A stretch of 64,000 nucleotides of DNA from contig MU867062.1 in the NCBI GenBank assembly GCA_033725935.1, positions 1,240,001 through 1,304,000 of the forward strand. The letters are read 5' to 3'. Positions 54,837 to 64,000 of this stretch are shown piece by piece; positions within the stretch are counted from its first letter, which is position 1, and each line of letters starts with the position of its first letter. The translations under genes and the position numbers were made by a program. The notes under the pieces were generated by a model that saw only the letters and a list, made by a program, of their open reading frames with translations, was not told the origin of the DNA and did no database searches. This DNA comes from Cladorrhinum sp. PSN259 (lineage: Eukaryota > Ascomycota > Sordariomycetes > Sordariales > Podosporaceae).

Positions 54837-57119
54837 CTAAATTATATCGACAGCCATTTCCTTCCATCCCTTAAAGGCCCGTCCAAAGGCGTCTTCGTCG
54901 AGCTCTGGGTTCCGGATCTGAAGTGAGAACTGGCCCACTCGGAGGAACTTTCCTGGATATGAAGGTCCCGCCTCGTGTATGATGAGGCCATACCAGACCT
55001 GGGAATATTCACCTGCGCCTATATCATAGACTGTGGGCGGCGGTGCTTGTAGTACACCAGTCAAAATGGCATGGACATGGAGTTTATCACGAGCCAGCCG
55101 GTTGTTCTCCACTGCTTCGAGGGGACTCCAATCGAGGGAAATAAAGCAGTCTGTCTCGTCCTCTAAAAACCATCCCGATGGGTTCCAGGGGTTCTTGATG
55201 TCCCGGATCAAGTCCATTGGTAGTGTCGCAGCGGGCGCCTTGAGACGAAGCAAACAATTAGACGCTGCTGCAAACGGAGGCAATGATTCCCGAGTTGCCG
55301 AACATTCAACGGCGCAATGAGGTGAGAGTTTCCATCCTTCTTCGGCTCGGAGTCTCCAGATTCTTGGGAAAATGACCCATCCCGAGTTTGCCCAGCTCCA
55401 GGATGGAAAGCCAAGCCTACTTGAAGATTGTAATGTCTCGATGTATTCTGTGATGGTTTCTGAGCGCATTACTTCGTTTTCCTGCACGGTTTTGACCCAA
55501 GTCAAGCTCAGCAGAAGATGATCATCTCCATTCTTGGTCCAGTGGCCCGCAATGTAAGAATCTTGATGGATATTCAGTGAGCTCGACAGCAATGAGGCAA
55601 GGCCTGACAAAGCGGGGAAAATGTCGCTGCGATTGGTAAATCCGGCATTACGTTTGCTGTACTCTTGCACCAGTTCATACCATTCAATAATGCCATCCTC
55701 CTTTGAGGATGATTCCCACCGTAAGCCGAGCTGTTTTAGGTCAGACAGGGGGACTGACCCGGATAAATCATCCATAAACACGGCACCGACTGGGCAAGAG
55801 AAACAGAGGTCTGATGGCCCAAAAGCCAGGAAGCGACTCGCCATCCTGAACTCCTGGAACGTCCAGCCTCTCGAGCACCAAGTTATGTCGTCTTCTTGCA
55901 TGTTGGCTCTGAGGATGTATTCAGTGGTCCAGTTGTCTTGATCTTTCAAAGGCCGTATTCGAATTCTGCCTTGAACAGGAGGGTTTACCGTCGATTTGTA
56001 CCTGACCATCATGTCTCGTTCCTGAATATGAATGAATCCCTCAAGGCAAGATGACGAAGAGAGTGCCCCAATCGTAACATGTGCATTCCCGTATATCTTA
56101 TGCATCAGGCCGGCCTGCTCTTCCCAGTCAAGTCTGGCCTCTGGACCTTGGAGGATGCACAAAGCGTCTATCCACAGGTAGGGTATTGAGAGTGACCTCG
56201 TCACTGCGACCGCATCGCGGACAACATTTGTCATCTCCTCGTTGCTGATTCCAGCCATTCGAGCCGAAACGGTATCTGGCTCGGTCTTGAGTTGTTCTTG
56301 GGCGGCTTGGTAAGAACCCCAACAGTAGCTCAGCGCGGCATACTTGGGAGTGGGTTCAGTCATGGCGACATCACTGCCCAACACCAGCCTTGTTGGATCG
56401 CTCTGGACATCAAGAAGCCTTTTGGGACAGAACGGGGTTGTTCTGATTGCTGAATGGTTGTGTTTCTCTTTGCAGTCTTTGATGCGGGCTCGTGACCAAG
56501 CAATTGACATAGGGTCAAGGCGGTTCTTTGGGCTTTGGGAATTGATCCGGAGCCATTTCGAAACGGGATCGTGAGCTGGTATACGAATGCTAAAGTCAGC
56601 TACTTTTTTTCATGACAGACAAGGTGGGAAACACCAACCATCGGTACCCTCAACGCGGAACGCAATATGGCTGTCACAGTTCTTTCCGGCATTGTCGGTC
56701 CATTGAATCTCTGCACACAAAATCATGCCAGTATCAGGATCAGTACTGAGGTCCTCAGATTTGGAATTGGCGAATTCCTCCGCCCTCCACCACGAATAAG
56801 CTAGGTTTATGTTGATACGGAGTGCTTCAAGTTGTTTGGCTTCTGACTCGTGAAGGATGGAATGTTTTAGCAAGCCGCAAAAGTCACAACCAGACAATGC
56901 CGACCGAGTCAGGTGAGGAAGCTCCGGAAATGTATCAGACACGCGAAACTCGAGCTCTAACCTCCAACCACCCGGGCCTTCAGGATGCATCGGCATGCCA
57001 GAAAGGTAGCTGTCTCCAGAAGAGGAGATTTCCTCCCGCCCCCCTGCCTCTTTGTCATCAAACTCAAGGACACGGCAATTTCCGCAGAGTGATGACAGTT
57101 TATCGGTAGAAACGTCCAT
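54837..57119 (-). CDS. HET-domain protein (heterokaryon incompatibility type)
   Basis: Two exons, 57119-56639 and 56575-54837, joined across a 63-bp intron (GTTGGT donor, ACCAG acceptor), give 739 aa. The N-terminal exon has the CGNC and CDFCGLL pairs common before HET. The HET domain (about 235-390) shows YAALSYCWG, RDAVAVTRSLSIPYLWIDALCI, KIYGNAHVTIGA and later RGWTFQE. The remainder is the usual uncharacterised C-terminal region of the family, with no STAND, WD or ankyrin repeats. HET domains trigger a cell-death response when non-self cytoplasm is met. Many family members have no known partner, and none is adjacent here. Confidence 0.92.
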
Positions 57120-57592
57120 TTTGGATCGGAGAAAAACACAGTATTTGTTAGTAGGTGTACATGTAGCGGAAAGACTTCCGAGTATGTCGATACCAGGATT
57201 TGCGGCATATCCCCGCACTTTGAGACAAAATAGGCACCCGTTGGCGCAATAAAGCTGTTTCCCCCGGCTTGGCTTTCAAATGTGATATAGCATATGCAGC
57301 CACCATGCATTATTTGCTGACCATGCCTCGAATCCCCACTCTCTGGTCTTTTACTGGAGCTGCTTTATATCTATATTTCTAATACTTTAGGTCGGCAGCT
57401 CCTTAAAATAAGTACGACTAGTGTAAATCGAATGCTATATAAGCCAACTACGGAGTAACTGAGAAAACTCATCTGCCGAAGTCTAATAAGCAAACTGCCC
57501 CCTTTCTCACTCCCGGCCTTCCACGTACTGTACACGGTCATGTCAGACTTTGTCATTGGAGGTTCGACACCATCAACCACCGACCTACTGTT
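57120..57592. other. Intergenic region between two minus-strand genes
   Basis: 5' flank of the HET gene and 3' flank of the AAA+ gene. No gene is seen. Confidence 0.5.
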
Positions 57593-58746
57593 CTATGCCC
57601 GAGGCAGCGGCTGCCCCTGAGGACCCTCACCAGTGCCCGGTGGCGGTTGCGACTGGTAATACTGCTGGCTATTGGGCGGCGGTACCTGATTGGTGGGTGG
57701 CTGTGGCGCTCCCCCGTACGGTGGTTGTTGCTGAGGTTGATACCAGTGATTATACATTGGCGCGCCTTGCGGCGGCGGTGGCCCATATCCGCCGCCTGCA
57801 GGAGGGCCGTAGTTATAGTAACCTGGGTGAGCATACGTCGGTGGCGGCACCATGGGAGGCGCTGCACCCGTGGGAGCCTGAGCGGGTGGGATTGGCTGTG
57901 ATGCCGGCGGAATTGGTCCTCCCCCAACGCCGCCTCCCCCTCCTCCCCCTCCGTAGGGCTGCTGGTGAGGATAAGTGGAAAAGTCAGCTTGTGCCGCGGC
58001 CCCTGTCGTGGCGGATGGCGTCTGTGGCGGCAGATTCATTGAGGCAGTGTGTGCGTCTTGCTTGTTGTCCGTCTTGTTCGACGGATGCGCCTCCTTCTCC
58101 TTGTCGGCCGCCGCCTTTTTCTCAGCCTTGTCCTGCTCGAACCTCTCGACCATCCGCTTGAGAACCTCGACGTCCTGCGCGCGGATCTTTATCTTGGTGG
58201 CCAACTGTTCGGCGTCGAACCCATGGAGCGTGTTGAGGTAGTTGATGAACTCGAGGTAGGCATCGGCTACGGTCTTGAAGTCTTTGACCTTGAGATGCAC
58301 TGCAATCTCCGACGCGGCATGGTTCGCCTTGTGGGTGCGCCGCTCGTGTGCACGGAACTCGGCAAGCGCCAGCGCAGTCTGGCAGGCGTTGCGGATCTGC
58401 CGCCCGTTCCACTTAGCGTCCTTGTGGGCCGGGTTCATGAAGTAGTCGTCCGCGAACTTTAGGATCTCGTTGCGGTCGATGCGGATGTCGCTCTTGAAAT
58501 TGTTGCCGCTGCCTTTCTCAAGCAGCCGGCTCTCGATCCCGTCGAGGTTGAGCTCGAAGATCTCGAGCGTCGAGTTGAGGTCCAGCTGCGGATAGTAGAG
58601 GCTGATGTGGATGCGAGAGGCAAAGGCCTCGTCGAAGTCGCCGATTCGGTTGGTGGTGAGGAAGAGCACGCCCGTGTAGTACTCGAGGACGCGGAGGAAA
58701 ACTGTATGTGTTTGCCAGCCAGTCAGCCGGTGCCCCCGTCACGGTT

Positions 58747-58782
<36 letters not shown>

Positions 58783-61700
58783 CGTCATCGCAATACGTGT
58801 ACCCGTATGAAGGGAAAACATACCTGACACCAATCCGTTCCGCTTAAAGTCGATGCGCGACCGCGCGGCCAAGAACACGTCTGCTTCGTCCAGCAGGAGG
58901 ACGCACCCCCACCGACTTGCCAAGCTAAAGGACGTTTCAAGGGCCTTCTCTACTTCCGGGGCGGTTGTGCCCAGATCTCCTACAAGCATAAAAACAGTGA
59001 GTGTTTGTCGCCCGGTCGCTGTAAAGGGGGGAGCTCAGCAATCTTTAGTAAGGTAAATTGGCACATACCGCAGGTGATCTGGTACAGTGGCTTCTGGAAT
59101 TTCTCCGCCACGCCCTCTGTAGGTAAATGAATGGTGTCAGTCATGAAAAGCCCGACAAGGTAGCGTGAAAGCGGAACAAACGTACCAGCTGTAGTCGTCT
59201 TTCCAACTCCGGGAGCGCCGTGGAGGAGAATGATCAAGCCCTTGCCTAGAATAGAAAAAGGATGTGTGAGATTTACATTGATATTTGGGTTTGGGCAAGA
59301 GGCATGATCAACTTACCTTTCCCACTAACTAGGTCGACCTGCTGCCCTTCCTTTGACTCCTTGTCGCGGAAGTGCTGCGCGACCAGCGACTTGACCATCT
59401 TTTTATGGCCTGCAGGTAAGACGAGCTGTCCAAACGCGGTATCGTCCTCCGGGTCGGTGTCTTGGTCGCTGTCATAATCCTGACCTTCTTTAGCGCTGGT
59501 GGTCCGCTTCTGGTCGTTGATCGCTCGCTTCTTCGCCTGGCGCCGGCCGCCCTTCCCCAGAAACGTCTTGGAAGAGTGCGTGTCCGGCGGCTTCAAGTGG
59601 GTGAGGTCGAGCTGGGCCCACTTCCGGCTGCGTAAAACAAAGGCAAACACGCGGTACGACATGATGAGAAAGTCGTCGTCGCTCAGCAGCTCCTCCTGGG
59701 CCCTGATCTCTTGCAGCGGGCGGACGTAGATGCTCGGCGGTGGCTCGCCGCGGCCCTCGGGCATCAGCTGCCGGACGTAGTCCCGGTTGCGCTTGATCTC
59801 ACCGTATGAGTCCTTGTGGTATCGCTCACCGATGATCGAGCAGCAGTCCGCCGTGCACATCTCGTTGTCGAACTCGGTGTCCAGGTCCTCACCAACAATA
59901 TTCTTGAATTCGGGCTGCCACTTATCCAACAGCCCAACGTCGGACATCTTGAAACCGGGCTGCTCCTGCTGGGCGCGCTTCTGGCTCTGGAAGTACGAGA
60001 AGGCTTCCTGGAAGTCGACCACCACGTTGCTGTCCACCTCGTCGCGCGTGTCCAGCGTCAGGCCGTTGTAATGCATGTGCTTGAACCCCGTCATGTCCAT
60101 GAAGAGCTTGCCGCGGGCAATTAGCCTATCTCGCAGGGGGATGTTGGTCTGCCCGTCGTGTTTTTTGGAAGAAGCAGCCTGGGCTTGCACGCTAATCCGC
60201 TGCTCGGCAAAGCGAAGCGGAAACACCTCCAGCGACGTCACGGCCTTCTCGCCGTCGTATCGCGGGATCCGGACCCTGCGGACGCGGGGGCCGAGATTCT
60301 TGCCGTCAAAGTCGATGTAGACGCACACGAGGATCACAGGCGTTTCCTCCTTCGCCTTGGCCGCCTTGTTGAACTGGGTGCGCCAAGGGGGTAACAGTAT
60401 GTGGCCCGGGCTCGAGACATTGACGACCCGGTAAGCTTGACGAAGCGTCTGGTCGACCACCTCGACGCCGGGCCTGAAGAGGTACCAGATGTCGGTGAAG
60501 GAGATTTGGTTGAACTGGCCCTTCTCCAGGTAGCTGATCTTTTCCTCGATCTGCTCGTCCATAAACTGGACGAGGCAATTGAGACGCTCATACGCTGTGA
60601 GGGAAAATGTCCACTCGTTTTTTTCCTCGTCGGGTTCAGTTTTAGATTCTCCGTTCTCGCCGGCTGTTTTGCTGACCGCATTCGCAAGCGCCGTGTCAAC
60701 TTCCTCGGGAAGAACAGTGTCGATTTCCTTTGGCTTCGTCTCGGTCATTGGAGTGCCGGGCGGTTGGTCGTCCTTGGGCCCGAACTCGGCCTTGAGCTCC
60801 AGCAGCTTCTGTCGGATCGCCTTGTCGTAGTAGTTCAGCCCCTTGAACGGCCGAATCATGACCAGCGGCGAGTCGTGTTTGCTGATGTTTTCATCGTGGA
60901 TCTTGGAAAGAATCCGCAGAATGTGCTTCGAATTGATGCGGATGCGCTCGGCGATGGGCGCCTGGCCCGGCACGATATCGGGGTTGGTTTTGGGGACTAT
61001 TTTGAGGCGCTGCTTGGCCGCTGCCGCCGCCTTGACTGTCTTGGCGGGCTGCCAGTAGTTGTAGTAGGCGGGCCGCTCAAACGAGACGTCGGGCTCGCCG
61101 TCGAGGACGTCTAGAGCACAGGAATACCCATTGGGCTTCAAATGGCAGAGCCGCCAGTCCTCCCAGGTGACGTGGTTGAGTTTGGCCTTCTCAACAGGGA
61201 TGTCCGGAACCGGCACAGCGCTGTTCCCGTCGGTGGGAAGCTCCGTTTGATCAGTCCCGGGGGGGGCCGAGCTGGTCATGTCAGCGGCATCAGTAGTAGG
61301 CTGGCCATCAGGGGCGGACTGGGCGGCCTGCTGTTGCTGTTGCTTGATCTGCTTCTCCATCTCTTCGCGTTCCCGCTCCCACAGCGTCTGCATGTCTCGC
61401 AGGCGGTCCCGATCCTCCTGGAGCTTGTTGATGTTGTCGCGATCACGCTTCATGCGCTCCAGCTGGGTCTCAAGAAGGCTGACGGTGATGGCCGCGTAAC
61501 GGCTGACCGACGGGTCATCTTCGGGGGGTTTGGAGTTCTTGATGCCCATCAGTTGCCGCACCTCCGACCCTTCTTCGTGGTCGACAAAAGCTCTAGGAAA
61601 GGGTGAGCTAGCCATGGCTTCCGTCAAAGCCGCCGAGGCCATGGGGACAAGCCCATTCACTAGCTGCTTCTCCATTTGCTGTCGCGCGAGCCTCTCGAGA

Positions 61701-62008
61701 CTGCTCTGCTGCTCGAGATGGGCCAGCTTCTCTTGCAGTATACCCAGTTGCTCTTCCATCTTGTCGGGCTCGGAACGAGCAAGAGGGTGGCGAGGAGTGG
61801 CAGTGCCGTCGTGGTCGTGGCCATGGCCCTTTCTGCCTGCACTGTCGACGCCATTGCCATGTTTTTCTACAGGTGTGTCCACCGAAGTGGCAGGTGTTGA
61901 AGCGCGGCTCTCCGTTGACGGCGCGACGCTGAGGTTGCTATCACGGCGCGACTGTGGGGAGCTCAGAGGAGGGTTGTCGCTGTGTTGCATCTCGCAAGCT
62001 GAAGCCAT
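57593..62008 (-). CDS. Large AAA+ ATPase (fungal DUF7025-AAA type) with Pro/Gly-rich tail
   Basis: Five exons: 62008-59317, 59245-59186, 59116-59069, 58979-58824 and 58701-57593, giving 1354 aa. All four introns (69-122 bp) fit GT..AG and split codons in the same phase. The start ATG 62008 gives MASACEMQHSD; the frame continues upstream without an ATG. An N-terminal coiled-coil and charged region (about 85-230, LERLARQQMEKQL, REREEMEKQIKQQQQQ) precedes a large pre-AAA domain (about 270-880). The single AAA module has Walker A GAPGVGKT (907-914), Walker B VLLLDEAD (960-967), sensor 1 LTTNRIGDFDEAF and the RIHISLYYP end. A Lys/Glu coiled segment and a low-complexity Pro/Gly/Gln/Tyr tail of about 190 residues finish it. 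Family members are uncharacterised remodelling ATPases. Confidence 0.92.
58755..58782. repeat. TA dinucleotide microsatellite inside an intron
   Basis: About 14 TA repeats within the fourth intron of the AAA+ gene. Length variation would change intron size but not the protein. Confidence 0.9.
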
Positions 62009-63282
62009 GTAGACGGAGGAATACACCCCGCAAAATGAGGCTCGAGCCCGCTAACAGTTAATTAAGTGGTAGAAGGTGGCACAAGTTACGAACTGGTAAG
62101 AGATATATTGTTCAGAAACAGAGGGCTTGGTCACTTGATGACGAAGAGTGGTCCTTTCCGGGTCACGGCGGAATACGCTTCGCAGAGGACTGGAAGAAAC
62201 CTGACGATTTTTGGGGATCTGGATCAGCCCAATACCTTACAACTCAGGGGTTTTAAAAAAGGCCCTTGATGTAGAGGCACCCCCTTTTTTGATATTTGGG
62301 CACCCCCCTCCGGGATAAAGTCATACGCTAATTTTCATAACCCCCGATGAGGTGTACCCTATACGTATTTCCCATCTTGTAAAGCCGAAGCCTCCGAGCA
62401 TCGTTTTGGGATGAGGCTCTGACTCCCACGCCGATAACTTCTGTCACTGGTGGTCCAAGTCCCTCATCCCTGAATTAAAAGGCGCGTTGGGCATCAGCGG
62501 AATATCCCCTACACTGCCTGACCTTGCCTTTCTCAAAGGTCATTGGCGGTTGTCAGCATCAGAATGGCCAATGTAATCACTGCATAGGTACCTAGATATG
62601 CATGCCATGCAATAAATAGCGAGGCTGAAGTACAGAATAGGAACATTCCCCGCACCTGACTGCAGCCCGCGTCAATCTTTCCGTTCTCGGTGACAATGTC
62701 CGATGCTGTACATGTACATGTACATTACATACCACAGTCGCTTCGTCTCGAGCACGAGGCTGTCCGCAGGGCGTGGTTCAGGCCGTGCGCCAGGGTGTTA
62801 CGACATGCTTCGACTGCTACTCTGTGGCGTCTGAGCACATTATCACTGCAGCTGGGCGATGTGCAAGCCCTTCAAAGTTCTTACGGAATTCAAAGTTCTA
62901 GAGAACTGGATGGTAGTCTCTGGAATGACAGGCCGTTCCTCTGGCACATCGTGATAGCCGGCTGCCGTTGGCCCGTTGTTTTGATGTGCGCAAACTGGAA
63001 CTCTAACGGCGCTTCATCCTTCGCCGTCCCTGGCACATCTCATTAGCAAAGGAGCTTGAAGACACTTGCCTCCAAAGGGGCCTTTTGGCAGACAGACAGA
63101 CCAACCTGGAACTTGCCATTGAGGCTCCGTTCCAGCCACACGCTATACGTGGCTGGCTTGTCAAACCTCCGAGCTCAGCCTCTGGAGCCATCTTCGTCTT
63201 TGCAACCACCGCCATCTTCATTCTTTGCATCCTGCATCATCACCAGTTCCTCTGCGTGTGCATCGCGGCATATCCCGCCCCG
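62009..63282. other. Divergent intergenic region
   Basis: Promoters of the AAA+ gene (left) and the right-edge gene. A repeated GGCACCCCC/GGGCACCCCC occurs near 62271-62307. No gene is seen. Confidence 0.5.
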
Positions 63283-63894
63283 ATGGAGCACCAATCGCAG
63301 CGCATCCCATCCGTGCTCGACCAGCCGCCGTCGGTCGACTTTATCCAAAAAAAATTGCCCCAGACGCTCGACGTCGTCAAGGGCGCCCCGGTGTACTACA
63401 ACCCGCAATCGCACCGATTTGAGCCACTGCAGACAGGCGCTGCTACTATGGCGCCGCCGTCGGTAGGAGAAAGGACTCATTGTGATCAGCAGGAGGACGA
63501 TGCTTCAACCGGAAGGGAGATGGCGAAGAAGAGAAACGTTGAGCTGCCCGTCCGGGAGCTAGTCCCGGCTGTGGAAGCCATGGTCTTCTGGAGCGCCATT
63601 CTCGAGCCGGCCATGACACAGTTCGTCAACGCAAACTATCCCGAGCCGGAGAAGCTGGTGAAGAAGCCGCAGTTCTCCATCCGGGCCAAAACGGAGTGGC
63701 GGGGCATCCATGAGAACCTTCAAAGCGCCCAGGCTGAATTCAACGGGGCCGACAAGCCCCTGCAGAGCCGGTTCAAGCGCATCTACCGCAAGGCAGCCGA
63801 CCATACCGAGACCTTTCAGGACGTCATCGGGAAGCTTCCAGATGATGGGACTTACATGTCTCTGGTCAAGTTTGTCTTGGATTTGTTATTTGGT
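63283..63894 (+). CDS. First exon of a gene running off the right edge (unidentified, helical N-terminal domain)
   Basis: ATG 63283 opens 204 codons (MEHQSQRIPSVLDQPPSVDF...). They are followed by a GTGAGT donor (63895) and a long intron whose branch TGCTAACC and acceptor CACAG fall exactly at the window end (64000), so exon 2 starts outside. Residues about 80-200 are helical and read like the N-terminal domains of fungal NLR/STAND-type proteins: ELVPAVEAMVFWSAIL, EWRGIHENLQSAQAEF, RFKRIYRKAADHTETF and DDGTYMSLVKFVLDLLFG. That class assignment is an inference from style; no NACHT or NB-ARC is visible in the window. No signal peptide. Confidence 0.6.
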
Positions 63895-64000
63895 GTGAGT
63901 TGGTGGTTCTCTTTCTCCTCCCCTTCCACTCCCTCTTCCTTTTCCTCTCCCTTTTTCCAGAGAGGATATTATGAGAAAGGAATTGCTAACCAAGTCACAG

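Noticed and set aside
60401..61114. 237-codon plus-strand frame
   Set aside because: Antisense of the first exon of the AAA+ gene.
1..64000. CRISPR arrays, prokaryotic operons, riboswitches
   Set aside because: The tandem repeats present are microsatellites or short direct repeats without spacers, and the spliced genes show a fungal nuclear genome.

Overview
The window is nuclear DNA of a filamentous ascomycete (Pezizomycotina, most likely a Sordariomycete close to the Sordariales). The sequence shows spliced genes with short introns of about 55-120 bp, GT..AG borders and CTAAC/CTAAT branch sites, two nuclear tRNA genes, and families largely restricted to filamentous ascomycetes: HET, RSN1/PHM7-type Csc1 channel, CON-13-like, DUF1766 and a catalytically altered PNG1. 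The assignment to an order is inference. Gene density is moderate, and several gene-poor stretches of 2-5 kb hold relics and repeats.

Left part (0-13 kb): the start of a single-pass membrane protein running off the left edge, tRNA-Ser(GCT), a five-exon Csc1/OSCA cation channel (4.3-7.7 kb), a decayed ankyrin gene and a second relic (7.8-9.9 kb), a secreted Cys-rich protein in four exons, and tRNA-Thr(AGT). Middle left (13-32 kb): a secreted HExxH protein, a TRI5-family terpene cyclase, a secreted M15-like peptidase, about 5 kb of repeats, an epoxide hydrolase, a GIY-YIG/T5orf172 protein, 3 kb of repeats including a striking cluster of TGAGC/GCTCA half-sites, and a very large secreted Cys-repeat protein.

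Middle right (32-46 kb): a SET protein with a signal peptide, a membrane SDR, a GNAT acetyltransferase, a fusion of a chymotrypsin-like GDCG domain to a catalytically dead PNGase core, a divergently transcribed membrane protein sharing its promoter region, an M28 aminopeptidase, and a protein built of repeated Cys/His zinc-binding units. Right part (46-64 kb): a 25-residue, three-exon metallothionein, a three-repeat beta-prism-like protein, a GPI-anchored wall protein, a HET protein, a 1354-residue AAA+ ATPase, and the first exon of a gene running off the right edge.

I see no secondary-metabolite cluster around the terpene cyclase: no P450, transporter or pathway regulator lies beside it. The most unusual locus is at 37.2-41.6 kb, where the protease-like/dead-PNGase fusion faces a tail-anchored membrane protein. 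With the HET gene and the unidentified partial gene at the right edge, this suggests accessory recognition or incompatibility functions, but that link is inference. Gene models were built by hand. For every complete spliced gene the exon lengths sum to a whole number of codons.
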